Of a DNA stretch of 64,000 nt, positions 15,402-23,787 are shown one piece after another (the first letter of the stretch is position 1; each line of letters starts with the position of its first letter). The notes under the pieces are model-generated. The model ran no database searches. It was given only the letters and a program-made list of their open reading frames with translations, and was not told the origin of the DNA. The stretch is from Oscillospiraceae bacterium (GTDB taxonomy: Bacteria > Bacillota > Clostridia > Oscillospirales > Oscillospiraceae), in assembly GCA_015067615.1 (NCBI GenBank), contig SVMD01000014.1:1-64000 (forward strand), written 5' to 3'. Both the position numbers and the translations under genes were made by a program.

Positions 15402-16685
15402 ATGGGTCTTATCAAAGCAGCAGCCGGTTCCTTAAGCGGCGTTCTGGCCGACCAGTGGAAGGAGTATTTTTACTGTGACAGCATGGACGCTGACACCCTG
15501 ATGTGCAAGGGCGTCAAGCGCACCTCCAAGCGCAGTTCCAACACCAAGGGCTCTGACAATATCATCACCAACGGCTCCGTCATCGCCGTCAACGAAGGCC
15601 AGTGCATGATGATCGTCCAGCAGGGCGAGATCGTGGAATTCAGCGCCGAAGCCGGCGAGTTTACCTGGGATTCCTCCACCGAGGGCAGCATCTTCTACGG
15701 CGGCTTCGGCGAGGGTATCGAATCCAGCTGGGAGAATTTCAAGCGCCGCTTCACCTTCGGCGGCGACACTGCCAAGGACCAGCGGATCTACTTCTTCAAC
15801 ACCAAGGAGATCATCGGCAATAAGTACGGTACCGCTACCCCTGTCCCCTTCCGGGTGGTGGATACCAACATCGGCCTGGATATCGACGTTTCCGTCCGCT
15901 GCAACGGCGAGTATTCCTACAAGATCACGGACCCCATTCTGTTCTACAAGAATGTGGCGGGCAATGTCTCCTCCGAATATGACCGCAAGCAGCTGGACGG
16001 TCAGCTGAAGACCGAATTCCTCACCGCACTGCAGCCTGCCTTTGCAAAGATTTCCGCCCAGGGCATCCGCTATTCCGCACTCCCCGGTCACACGCTGGAG
16101 CTGGCCGATGCCATGAACGTGTGTCTTTCCGCCAAGTGGAGCGGCCTGCGGGGCATCTCCATCGTGTCTGTGGGTGTCAATTCCATCACTGCCTCCCCCG
16201 AGGACGAGGCTATGATCAAGGAGCTGCAGAAGTCCGCCGTGTTCCGCAACACCAATATGGCGGCAGCTCACATGGTCCAGGCCCAGGCCGAGGCCATGAA
16301 GAACGCCGCTTCCAATTCCGGCGGCGCCATGGCAGGTTTTCTGGGCATGAACATGGCCCAGCAGGCCGGCGGCATGAACGCTGCCCAGCTGTTCCAGATG
16401 GGCGCCCAGCAGCCCGCCGCGGCTCCTGCCAACAGCTGGACCTGCAAGTGCGGCACCGTGAACACCGGCAAATTCTGCACCGAATGCGGTGCGGCCCCCG
16501 GCTGGGTCTGCAGCTGCGGCGCAGTGAACAAGGGCAAATTCTGTTCCGAGTGTGGCGCAAAGAAGCCTGCCAATGAGCCCCAGTACCGCTGTGACAAGTG
16601 CGGCTGGGAGCCCGAGGACCCCAAGAATCCTCCCAGGTTCTGTCCCGAGTGCGGCGACCGCTTCGGAAATGAAGATATGATCTGA
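15402..16685 (+). CDS. SPFH/virion-core-type protein with C-terminal zinc ribbons, YdjI-like
   Basis: A 427-residue protein. The N-terminal about 290 residues form an SPFH/band-7-like domain of the YdjI (virion core protein) type. A Met/Ala/Gln-rich linker (about 295-345) leads to three closely spaced zinc-ribbon-like segments (CKCGTVNTGKFCTECG, CSCGAVNKGKFCSECG and a last CxxC pair). SPFH proteins scaffold membrane microdomains. It belongs to the same operon as the YdjG- and YdjH-like genes. No transmembrane helix is visible, so it is probably a peripheral membrane protein. Confidence 0.87.
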   Translation: MGLIKAAAGSLSGVLADQWKEYFYCDSMDADTLMCKGVKRTSKRSSNTKGSDNIITNGSVIAVNEGQCMMIVQQGEIVEFSAEAGEFTWDSSTEGSIFYGGFGEGIESSWENFKRRFTFGGDTAKDQRIYFFNTKEIIGNKYGTATPVPFRVVDTNIGLDIDVSVRCNGEYSYKITDPILFYKNVAGNVSSEYDRKQLDGQLKTEFLTALQPAFAKISAQGIRYSALPGHTLELADAMNVCLSAKWSGLRGISIVSVGVNSITASPEDEAMIKELQKSAVFRNTNMAAAHMVQAQAEAMKNAASNSGGAMAGFLGMNMAQQAGGMNAAQLFQMGAQQPAAAPANSWTCKCGTVNTGKFCTECGAAPGWVCSCGAVNKGKFCSECGAKKPANEPQYRCDKCGWEPEDPKNPPRFCPECGDRFGNEDMI

Positions 16686-16696
16686 GGTATATAACT

Positions 16697-17020
16697 ATGG
16701 CAAAGAAAGCAAATCGTCCTTCCGCACCTGTGGATGTAAAGCCCGGTGCCAATCCCCATGCCAGTAATTCTCTGCTGAGCCGGAAGCTGGGCAATGTTAT
16801 GGGCGCCGTTTGTCTTCTGGTGTTCATCCTCTTTAAGGAACTGTGGATCGGCATGCTGGCCTTCGGCATCGGCTTCGCTGTCATCTTTGTACTGGAAGTC
16901 CTGGTGGAAAAGTCCAGGCAGTGGTATGCCTCCTGGAACCTCTATCTGTCCGTTGGCAGCCTGGCCCTGGCCTACGCGGAATATTCCTACGGATTTATCT
17001 CCGGCCTGATGAAAATGTAA
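16697..17020 (+). CDS. Small three-helix membrane protein
   Basis: A 107-residue protein with a polar basic N-terminus and about three transmembrane helices (near residues 33-50, 51-68 and 80-100). I do not recognise the family. It starts 11 bases after the SPFH gene with a GAGGT box and is followed by a terminator, so it is the fourth and last gene of that operon and may be an accessory subunit of the complex. Confidence 0.8.
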   Translation: MAKKANRPSAPVDVKPGANPHASNSLLSRKLGNVMGAVCLLVFILFKELWIGMLAFGIGFAVIFVLEVLVEKSRQWYASWNLYLSVGSLALAYAEYSYGFISGLMKM

Positions 17021-17027
17021 ACAGTAA

Positions 17028-17053
17028 AAGGACCGCTCAAAAGAGCGGTCCTT
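17028..17053. terminator. Bidirectional terminator
   Basis: AAGGACCGCTC pairs with GAGCGGTCCTT around an AAAA loop, with A/T-rich flanks on both sides. It separates the convergent ydjGHI-like operon and ispA. Confidence 0.85.
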
Positions 17054-17056
17054 AAT

Positions 17057-17932
17057 TTATACTCTTCTGTCGGTGAGGCTTTTTGCCAGTGCGATCATGT
17101 AGGAATTGTCCTGGAAGATGCCCAGAGCGTCAATGGCCACGGCAGTGTAGCGCTGCACCAGCTCCTCGCACTTTTCAAGGCCGTAGAGTTTGACAAAGGT
17201 GTTTTTCGCTTCGTCGGTGCCGACGCCCTTGCCCATCTCCTCCTGGGTGCCGATCACATCCAGCATATCGTCCCGGATCTGGAAGGCCATACCCAGAGCA
17301 CCGGCAAAGGTGGCAGCGGCTTCGATCTTCCCTTCGTCACCGCCTCCGGCAATGACGCCCAGGACACAGGCGGCGTTGACGAGTCCTCCGGTCTTCCGGG
17401 ACTGGATGTCGATGACCTCCTGCTCCGTCAGTTCTCTTTGCTCGGACTGGATATCCAGTACCTGACCGCCCACCATGCCGAGAGAGCCTGCATTCTGGGC
17501 CAGAATCTGGATGGCAAGGGACATATCCGCGGGGTTGGGAAGCTCACAGGAGGCTGCCAGCATGAACGCATCGGTGAGAAGGCCGTCACCGGCCAGAATC
17601 GCCATGGTCTCGCCGTAGACCTTATGGTTGGTGGGTCTGCCCCGGCGGAAATCGTCATTGTCCATACAGGGCAGATCATCGTGGATCAAAGAATAGGTAT
17701 GGATCATCTCCATGGCTGCGGCAAAGGGTGCGGCCTTGCGCCAGTCACCGCCGCACATCCGGCAGAAATCCAGCACAAAGATGGGCCGCAGCCGCTTGCC
17801 GCCTGCCAGAAGGCTGTACTCCATGGCGTCAAAGAGCTCCGCCTGGGGTTCAGCGCGAAACTGGGGATAGATGTTTTTCAGATAGTCTTCCATGAATGCC
17901 CGGTATTCCCGGCTTCTATCCTCAAATGTCAT
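17057..17932 (-). CDS. ispA: Polyprenyl diphosphate synthase (farnesyl-PP synthase type)
   Basis: A 291-residue trans-prenyltransferase. The first aspartate-rich motif is HDDLPCMDNDDFRRG (about residues 80-95) and the second is FQIRDDMLDVIG (about 210-225). GGKRLRP near residue 45 binds diphosphate. Length and the spacing before the first motif fit a short-chain synthase that makes geranyl/farnesyl diphosphate for undecaprenol and quinone-like lipids. The start overlaps the end of xseB by 11 bases, the usual Firmicutes arrangement, so xseA, xseB and ispA are co-transcribed. Confidence 0.93.
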   Translation of the reverse strand: MTFEDRSREYRAFMEDYLKNIYPQFRAEPQAELFDAMEYSLLAGGKRLRPIFVLDFCRMCGGDWRKAAPFAAAMEMIHTYSLIHDDLPCMDNDDFRRGRPTNHKVYGETMAILAGDGLLTDAFMLAASCELPNPADMSLAIQILAQNAGSLGMVGGQVLDIQSEQRELTEQEVIDIQSRKTGGLVNAACVLGVIAGGGDEGKIEAAATFAGALGMAFQIRDDMLDVIGTQEEMGKGVGTDEAKNTFVKLYGLEKCEELVQRYTAVAIDALGIFQDNSYMIALAKSLTDRRV

Positions 17933-18155
17933 GGGGGAAATCCTCCTCCACGGGGCTGCCGTCAGGGGCAGTCATGATTTTTTTCACCTGCAGCTGGGCG
18001 TTGTCCAGAAGCTGATTGCAGCTGCGGACCAGCTCTGTGCCCTCCTGGAAGAGCTTCAGGCTCTCCTCCAGGGGCACATCGCCCCGCTCCATGGCCCGGA
18101 CGATCTGTTCCAGGCGCTGCATATTATTTTCAAAGGATGGTTTCTGCTGACTCAT
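17922..18155 (-). CDS. xseB: Exodeoxyribonuclease VII small subunit
   Basis: A 77-residue protein with the XseB helical hairpin: SFENNMQRLEQIVRAMERGDVPLEESL then LFQEGTELVRSC. It multimerises on XseA to form the single-strand-specific exonuclease VII used in mismatch repair and DNA processing. ATG overlaps the xseA stop (ATGA), indicating translational coupling. Confidence 0.95.
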   Translation of the reverse strand: MSQQKPSFENNMQRLEQIVRAMERGDVPLEESLKLFQEGTELVRSCNQLLDNAQLQVKKIMTAPDGSPVEEDFPHDI

Positions 18156-19363
18156 TGCACATTCTCCTTCTTTTCCATAACGGTTGCGGACAGGCTGCCG
18201 TCGCTTAAGGCCACGGTGATGCGTTTACCCAGCTCCACCTGGGAAACAGAGCGGACCACCTCTCCCCTTTCATTTGTGGTCAGGGCGTAACCCCGGGTGA
18301 GGACCTTCAGGGGGCTCATGGCGTCCAGCTTGGCGGTGAGGGCCACATAGCGCTGCTCATTTCGGGCAATGATCTGATTTTCCGCGGCAATCAGACGGTT
18401 TTTGAGCAGTTCCAATTGCCGCTGCTTCTGCTCTAAGTATCCAGCAGGGCTTTGCAGCGCAGAAGACTTGGAAAGCACATCCAGATGCTGCTTATAACTT
18501 TTGATCTGCCGGTTCAGGGCATTGGCCATGGCATTTTCCATGGAATCCAGAGCCTGGGTCAGAGCATCCCGGTCCGGAACCGCCAGCTCTGCCGCGTTGG
18601 AGGGGGTTGCCGCCCGAAGGTCGGCCACATAGTCGGAAATGGTTACATCCGGCTCGTGTCCCACAGCGGAGATCACCGGGATATTCGAATCGTAGATGGC
18701 ATGGGCCACGATCTCCTCGTTAAAAGCCCACAGGTCCTCGATGCTGCCGCCGCCCCGGCCCACGATCAGCAGGTCCGCCAGCTTATGATAGTTGGCATAG
18801 CGGATGGCCGCGGCGATCTCACCGGGGGCCTCTACACCCTGGACTCGAACCGGCAAAAGCAGCACCTTTGCCAGTGGATAGCGTTTGTTGAGGATTCGGA
18901 GCATATCATGCACCGCCGCACCGGCGGAGCTGGTGATAATGCCGATGGTGCCGGGGAACTTGGGGATGGGCTTTTTATGGGCCGGATCGAATAGACCCTG
19001 GGCCTGGAGCTTCTTTTTCAGCTGCTCAAAGGCGGCATACAGGTCGCCGATGCCGTCCATAGCCATGGCGGCGCAGTACAGCTGGTAGGCGCCGTCACGA
19101 GGGAAGACGCTGACTTTACCCATGGCGATGATCTTCATGCCGTTTTCCGGCCGGAACCGGAGCCGCTGGGCGTTACCCTTAAACATAACGCATTTCAGGG
19201 CGGAATTCTCATCCTTCAGGGTAAAGTAGTGGTGTCCGGAGGGATAGAGCTTGTAGTTGCTGATCTCGCCCTTTACGGCCACCGCGTTAAGGAGGTGGTC
19301 CTCCTCCATCCTGCCCCGGATATATTCATTTAACTGGGTTATGGTCAAAACCTGCTGGGCCAT
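18152..19363 (-). CDS. xseA: Exodeoxyribonuclease VII large subunit
   Basis: A 403-residue catalytic subunit. An N-terminal OB fold (TITQLNEYIRGRMEE...VAVKGEISNYK, about residues 5-100) is followed by the nuclease domain (GTIGIITSSAGAAVHDML, GRGGGSIEDLWAFNEE, GHEPDVTISDYVADLRA) and a long coiled-coil C-terminal region. The start at 19363 is preceded by CAGGAG; an upstream ATG lies inside the previous gene. It is four bases downstream of the TsaD-like gene. Confidence 0.95.
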   Translation of the reverse strand: MAQQVLTITQLNEYIRGRMEEDHLLNAVAVKGEISNYKLYPSGHHYFTLKDENSALKCVMFKGNAQRLRFRPENGMKIIAMGKVSVFPRDGAYQLYCAAMAMDGIGDLYAAFEQLKKKLQAQGLFDPAHKKPIPKFPGTIGIITSSAGAAVHDMLRILNKRYPLAKVLLLPVRVQGVEAPGEIAAAIRYANYHKLADLLIVGRGGGSIEDLWAFNEEIVAHAIYDSNIPVISAVGHEPDVTISDYVADLRAATPSNAAELAVPDRDALTQALDSMENAMANALNRQIKSYKQHLDVLSKSSALQSPAGYLEQKQRQLELLKNRLIAAENQIIARNEQRYVALTAKLDAMSPLKVLTRGYALTTNERGEVVRSVSQVELGKRITVALSDGSLSATVMEKKENVQ

Positions 19364-19367
19364 AGTA

Positions 19368-20288
19368 TCACTCCTGATAGCGTGATGCCAGCACCGCAAC
19401 GCCCATGGCATTGTCGGTGGAATACTGGGGTTCGGAGAAAATGGGATTCAGTGGGGCGATGACCTGCCGGAGCATGGAGTTGGAGGCCACACCGCCGGAA
19501 AACACGATGCGCAGTCGGGGATAGGTCTTCAGCGCCTGCTCGGAAGCAAGATAGACCGCCTTGGCAACGCAACGCAGAGCGTAGGCGGCGGTTTCCGCCG
19601 GGATGCCGTGGGCAGCGTGGAACTGCTGGACCTTATTCTGGACGCCGGACAGGGAAAACTCCATATTGTTGCACTTGACCTTGAAGGTCTCCTTCATGGC
19701 TGCATCTTTGCTTAGTGCATCGATATGCTTGCCCGAGGGGAACGGCAGCTCCAATAGCTGACCGGTCCGGTCGATGAGCTGTCCTGCGGAGATATCGGTG
19801 GTACCGCCGATTTTGGTGCATCTTACATTCCTGCCATCGGGCTCCACCAGCAGCAATTCCGTGGTGCCGCCGGACAGGTGCCAGGCCAGATGGGCTTCGT
19901 CCATCAATTCCAGATGTCCGGCGCTCCAGAGGGAGGCGGCCACATGGCCCTGCTGATGAGAAACCTCGATGAGAGGCACCTTAAGGCTGTCTGCAAGCAT
20001 TTTGGCGTGAGAGTAGCCAACCATGAAGCAGGGCATATAGCTACCCTCCAGGCTTCTCGGCCGGGTGGAAACGCCTACAGCGGTGATGTCCTTTGCCTGC
20101 ACATGGGAAAACAGCCTGCCGGAAAGCTCCGGCAGGCTCTTGATGTGGGCAAAGACAGCGTCAGACTGACGCAGACCAAGCTCCCCCTGCTTTACAGGGA
20201 GAAGTTTGGAGCAATTCACACCGCCTACCCCATCAAAATAGGCGATGGAGGTGGTGTAATTGCTGGTATCAATGCCGATGACGCTCAT
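19368..20288 (-). CDS. TsaD/Kae1-like (peptidase M22 family) paralogue
   Basis: A 306-residue ASKHA-fold protein, about 30 residues shorter than a typical TsaD. It keeps the metal-binding pair HQQGH (TsaD has HxxGH) and the C-terminal GGVASNSMLR and STDNAMGVA. The phosphate-loop SGGHT of TsaD is altered to SGGTT, and the DDAxGEAxD motif reads as TDISAGQLID. It is therefore probably not the housekeeping t6A synthase subunit but a paralogue seen in Clostridia, of unknown role. It sits between nusB and xseA, with one-base to four-base spacers. An equivalent true tsaD is not in this window. Confidence 0.85.
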   Translation of the reverse strand: MSVIGIDTSNYTTSIAYFDGVGGVNCSKLLPVKQGELGLRQSDAVFAHIKSLPELSGRLFSHVQAKDITAVGVSTRPRSLEGSYMPCFMVGYSHAKMLADSLKVPLIEVSHQQGHVAASLWSAGHLELMDEAHLAWHLSGGTTELLLVEPDGRNVRCTKIGGTTDISAGQLIDRTGQLLELPFPSGKHIDALSKDAAMKETFKVKCNNMEFSLSGVQNKVQQFHAAHGIPAETAAYALRCVAKAVYLASEQALKTYPRLRIVFSGGVASNSMLRQVIAPLNPIFSEPQYSTDNAMGVAVLASRYQE

Positions 20289-20289
20289 A

Positions 20290-20763
20290 TTAGGTTTCCT
20301 CGCTGACAGGCTCGGCGGGGGTGTTCAGTCCCCGGGCGAAGGCGCCCAGGATGCCGTTGACGAAGGAGCCGGTGTCATCGCCGTCATACTTCTTGGCGAT
20401 ACGGACAGCCTCGGAGATGGCAACGCCGGTGGGCACATCCTCCAGATAGAGGATCTCGAACATGGCCAGCTGCATGACACAGCGGGCCAGCCGGGAAATA
20501 CGCTTCACGTCCCAGCCGATGGAATACTTCTGGATCATCTCGTTCAGGTCCTCGGCCCGGTTGGCAACGCCGGAGACCACGATATCCAGATAATTCACCT
20601 GGGCCTTGATGGGGCGCTCGGAGTAGACCTCATTCTCTTCGGAAAGGGTCGCGTAATACTCCTTGTTCAGACGGGTGGTGACCACCTGCTGGGGCTCTTC
20701 CCCGGTGAAATCCCGTCCGTAGATCAAATGTACAGCCAGTTCTCTGGCGTTTGCTCTTGTCAT
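20290..20763 (-). CDS. nusB: Transcription antitermination factor NusB
   Basis: A 157-residue NusB: TRANARELAVHLIYGRDF at the N-terminus, then SRLARCVMQLAMFEILYLEDVPTGVAISEAVRIAKKY and GSFVNGILG, the conserved RNA- and S10-binding parts. It works with NusE at boxA sites in rRNA operons. The gene is 10 bases downstream of the Asp23-family gene, the normal yqhY-nusB order. Confidence 0.95.
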   Translation of the reverse strand: MTRANARELAVHLIYGRDFTGEEPQQVVTTRLNKEYYATLSEENEVYSERPIKAQVNYLDIVVSGVANRAEDLNEMIQKYSIGWDVKRISRLARCVMQLAMFEILYLEDVPTGVAISEAVRIAKKYDGDDTGSFVNGILGAFARGLNTPAEPVSEET

Positions 20764-20772
20764 AGCGGATCC

Positions 20773-21138
20773 TTACTTGACAATGCCGCAGACATTGACA
20801 TTGACCACAGTGACCTTCACGCCGGTCATGGATTCGACGTTGGCGGTGACGGTCTGCTGGACAGCGGATGCCACGTCCACAACAGAGTTGCCGTAGGCGA
20901 TCATGATGCTGCAGTCGATGGACAGGGTGTTGTCCTCAGCGATCAGGATCTTCAGGCTCTTGCTCCAGTTCTTCTTGACAGCGAAATCGGCAATGGTGAT
21001 GCCGGGCTTGGAACCCATGGAGCCAATACCATCCACTTCAGCAAGCGCATGAGCAACGATAGCGGCGACGACGTCCTCAGAGATCATCACGTTACCGTTC
21101 TCCTGGATCTGGGTGATGTACTGCTTATACTCAGCCAT
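20773..21138 (-). CDS. yqhY: Asp23/Gls24-family envelope protein, YqhY type
   Basis: A 121-residue Asp23-family protein: NGNVMISEDVVAAIVAHALAEVDGI near the start and the alternating strands of the C-terminal half. In Bacillus, YqhY is tied to acetyl-CoA carboxylase control and envelope homeostasis. A strong AGGAGG box precedes the ATG. No separate promoter was resolved in the 21139-21228 stretch, which is AT-rich and could hold one. Confidence 0.88.
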   Translation of the reverse strand: MAEYKQYITQIQENGNVMISEDVVAAIVAHALAEVDGIGSMGSKPGITIADFAVKKNWSKSLKILIAEDNTLSIDCSIMIAYGNSVVDVASAVQQTVTANVESMTGVKVTVVNVNVCGIVK

Positions 21139-21228
21139 GTTTGGTTTCCTCCTAAAAAGTCATTCTATGCTCTGCATAGTTACATACATTTTACCACAAA
21201 TCGGGAAAAATACAATAGCAAAAGTAAA

Positions 21229-21253
21229 ATCGCCCCGGTTTTTCCGGGGCGAT
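21229..21253 (-). terminator. Terminator of the spoIIIA operon
   Basis: ATCGCCCCGG pairs with CCGGGGCGAT across a 5-base T loop, followed on the minus strand by TTTTACTTTT. It separates spoIIIAH from yqhY. Confidence 0.88.
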
Positions 21254-21255
21254 GG

Positions 21256-21813
21256 TCAGTTCACTTCTACAATGCGGATATCGGTGAGCAGATAGTCGGA
21301 CTGGCTCATGACGATGTCCGCGATCACAGCCACGTCCGCATCCTGAAGTCCGCCCTCCGGCGAGGAGACGGCAACGCTGATGCCCTCATTGGTCATGTAG
21401 GCCACACAGTCCGTATAACCCTTGGCGATGACCAGGCTTTCGATCTGGGCCTCTGTCAGGGCAGTCTGGACGATATCCTCCAGCTGGGCGGAAGATTCGG
21501 AAGCCTTGCTCCCCTCGGCGTAGGACATGGCCTCTTCCAGCATGTTCAGGGCATTATCCCTGGCCTGCTGCCGGGAAAGACGGACAGACGCGAAATAGTC
21601 ACCTGCGGTGGTCTGGGGTTCCTCCCCTGCCGCAATGGCGGCCATATCGTCGCTGAGGACCAGACTTTCGTCGGACATGACCTTTTCCGTGTCCAGAGTG
21701 TCCGTCAGGTCCGAGGTGGCCGCGTCTTCCGTGTAAAGCCAGTTGACATAGATGCCTGCGCAGACCGTCACCAAAATGGCAGCGGCAGCCATGTTCTTCT
21801 TCCATTGATTCAT
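21256..21813 (-). CDS. spoIIIAH: Stage III sporulation protein AH
   Basis: A 185-residue protein with one N-terminal transmembrane helix (about residues 8-25) and a soluble domain. The C-terminal half (about residues 110-185) carries the YscJ/FliF-like ring-building fold typical of SpoIIIAH. It sits in the mother-cell membrane, faces the intermembrane space and binds SpoIIQ to join the two membranes around the forespore. The start at 21813 lies 8 bases after GGAGG; an ATG at 21831 lacks this. Last gene of the complete spoIIIA operon. Confidence 0.92.
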   Translation of the reverse strand: MNQWKKNMAAAAILVTVCAGIYVNWLYTEDAATSDLTDTLDTEKVMSDESLVLSDDMAAIAAGEEPQTTAGDYFASVRLSRQQARDNALNMLEEAMSYAEGSKASESSAQLEDIVQTALTEAQIESLVIAKGYTDCVAYMTNEGISVAVSSPEGGLQDADVAVIADIVMSQSDYLLTDIRIVEVN

Positions 21814-21827
21814 AAGTTTGCCTCCAT

Positions 21828-22319
21828 TCATTTCATTTTCAAAACAGTTATTTTATCGGCGCTGAGGCCGGTGGCGTCGCAGACTGCCTCCACCACCGCC
21901 AGCTTCACGGAGGGCTGGTCCCCACCCTGGCAGACAATCACAGCACCCAGATACACAGGGGGTAAAACCTGACTGACCAGGCCCTTCTGGGCTCTGTATT
22001 CATCGGTAATGATCACTGTATCAGCCTGGTGGGAGTCGGAATCCCCTGAGAGGGAGCTGTGTTCATCGCAGACATAGATGGTCCGCTCTCCCTGGGCCTG
22101 GGTCAGCAGCACCTCTACCCTGCCCACGCCATAGATTTTTGACAGAATTTCTTCCAGCTGGTCCTCCATATTCCGGGTATTTTCGGTTATTGGCACGGAT
22201 GCAGCCGGCGTTTCCTGTTTCCCCGGCAGAAGCATCAGCAGAAGACCCGCGAATATCACAATCAGCACATACTTGTACCGATTGATCAGGGGAAGGATAT
22301 TGGGTATCAGTTTATCCAT
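21828..22319 (-). CDS. spoIIIAG: Stage III sporulation protein AG
   Basis: A 163-residue protein with an N-terminal transmembrane segment (KYVLIVIFAGLLLMLLP) and a ring-forming domain starting near LEEILSKIYGVGRVEVLLT. SpoIIIAG forms a large ring in the mother-cell/forespore channel. The start overlaps spoIIIAF by 13 bases. Confidence 0.93.
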   Translation of the reverse strand: MDKLIPNILPLINRYKYVLIVIFAGLLLMLLPGKQETPAASVPITENTRNMEDQLEEILSKIYGVGRVEVLLTQAQGERTIYVCDEHSSLSGDSDSHQADTVIITDEYRAQKGLVSQVLPPVYLGAVIVCQGGDQPSVKLAVVEAVCDATGLSADKITVLKMK

Positions 22320-22783
22320 GTCTGATTCTCCTCCGGAATTCCAAGGTCCGCTTCCAGGATCTTTTTCAGCTGCTGACGAACGTAGGGGGACACGCTACCC
22401 GACAGGGTGCATCCATCCGGGACAGGGGGATCTGTGTCTGACAAGGTGACCTTCGGCGTAACGGATGCGCCGTACTGCTCGGCTTTGTCCATAATATATG
22501 CCTCGGTTTCCTCGGTTATGATCCGTCGCAGGGCTCTTGCGGATTCCGCTTCCCCATCCAGGGCGGCGGCTTCGCCCTCGGCCAGCAGATCAGAGGCCAG
22601 ATCAGGCAGGTCCGAAATTCGGATATCCAGAATCGGCGACAGGACCGTAAAGCACAGAAACAGACCGCAGATCAGCTTCACAATCCCTGCCTGACTGCCT
22701 TTCTGGGGCGTGAGGGCAGTTATGATGCTGCAAAGCAAGGCCGCGCCGGTTACGGATAAAAGATATTCCCGTATACCCTCCAT
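22307..22783 (-). CDS. spoIIIAF: Stage III sporulation protein AF
   Basis: A 158-residue protein with two N-terminal transmembrane helices (LLSVTGAALLCSIITAL and IVKLICGLFLCFTVLSPIL) and a soluble C-terminal domain. The start at 22783 uses an AAGGAGT box and overlaps the stop of spoIIIAE by one base (TAATG). The long open frame that continues upstream of 22783 is an out-of-frame shadow of spoIIIAE. Confidence 0.9.
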   Translation of the reverse strand: MEGIREYLLSVTGAALLCSIITALTPQKGSQAGIVKLICGLFLCFTVLSPILDIRISDLPDLASDLLAEGEAAALDGEAESARALRRIITEETEAYIMDKAEQYGASVTPKVTLSDTDPPVPDGCTLSGSVSPYVRQQLKKILEADLGIPEENQTWIN

Positions 22784-23787
22784 TATCCCACTCCTTTGAG
22801 AAAACATACTGTGCTGATCAGACCGAGCAGGCACATGGTCCCTGTCATGGCCAGAAGGAGCCCCATAGCACCGGAATAGTCTGAAATCAGCTGCGTACAC
22901 TGCTTCGATCCGAAAACGCTGCAGACAGCCCCGGTGATACGGATCATCAGATAATGGCACCCGATCCGAAGAAAGGGTCCGGCAAACACCGCAAGCATGG
23001 CAAGGATACCGTATACGCCCGCCGCATTGCGCACCAGCCCCGCTCCCACCAGCACAGCCTCCGAGGCATCGGAAAGAATACCGCCAACCACCGGAACCAC
23101 CCCGGAAATGGTAAGCTTTGCGGCCTTCAGGGCGGCGGCATCCGTGGTGCCGCTGAGAACACCGGTAATGCCCATATAGCCGGTGAATAGGTAGAGCACC
23201 CCTTTCAGGATCCAAACCGACAGCCATTTGATGAACTCTGCCATTTTCTTCAGAATCTCCTCCCCAAGGGCCCCGTGGGCCGTGGCGAGAACCAGGTAGA
23301 TGTACAGCATGGGGACCATCAGCTTTGAAAGAAGGGAACTGAGTATGGAATTGAATATGGCGGTCCCGGCATAGAGGGCTGTGGAGGTGGTGATGCCTCC
23401 CTGGGCAGCCAGAGCTGAGGTCATGACAGGAAGCAGCAATTTAGCGTAGCTGCTTAAATCCTGTATAGTCGTGACTCCCAGGGTGATCAGGGAGTTGGTG
23501 CTTTGCAAAAGGACCGTGCCGATTCCCACGGCGCAGATAAAATCCGGCAATTTTGTGTTGCTTCCGGGTATCAGCCGGATCAGGGAGATCAGCATCATCA
23601 GCGCGATCAGGCTCATGCTGATGGCTGCCGCCTCCTTCAGATCAGGCCGAATGGACCCGATGGCCTCCTGGACGATCCGGAACAGCCCCGCCCCAAAGTT
23701 GTCCGTCTGTTCCGGCATCAGATGCGCCCCGGACTGGGGCACCGTAGGCGCGGTGATTTGTGTCAGCATGGAATGGTACAGATTCAT
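22783..23787 (-). CDS. spoIIIAE: Stage III sporulation protein AE
   Basis: A 334-residue polytopic protein with about seven transmembrane helices and the family segment LTISGVVPVVGGILSDASEAVLVGAGLVRNAAG, typical of SpoIIIAE. Bacillus SpoIIIAE is about 390 residues; this one has a shorter N-terminal exposed part and no clear signal peptide. It forms part of the channel base. It overlaps spoIIIAD by 4 bases. Confidence 0.93.
   Translation of the reverse strand: MNLYHSMLTQITAPTVPQSGAHLMPEQTDNFGAGLFRIVQEAIGSIRPDLKEAAAISMSLIALMMLISLIRLIPGSNTKLPDFICAVGIGTVLLQSTNSLITLGVTTIQDLSSYAKLLLPVMTSALAAQGGITTSTALYAGTAIFNSILSSLLSKLMVPMLYIYLVLATAHGALGEEILKKMAEFIKWLSVWILKGVLYLFTGYMGITGVLSGTTDAAALKAAKLTISGVVPVVGGILSDASEAVLVGAGLVRNAAGVYGILAMLAVFAGPFLRIGCHYLMIRITGAVCSVFGSKQCTQLISDYSGAMGLLLAMTGTMCLLGLISTVCFLKGVG

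Noticed and set aside
20260-21972. Plus-strand open frame of 570 codons
   Set aside because: Antisense to nusB, yqhY and spoIIIAH/AG, which are all clearly identified; the translation is low-complexity without any family motif.
22784-23227. N-terminal extension of the spoIIIAF frame
   Set aside because: Overlaps spoIIIAE out of frame and gives Gly/Cys/Arg-rich sequence; the real spoIIIAF start at 22783 has a ribosome binding site.
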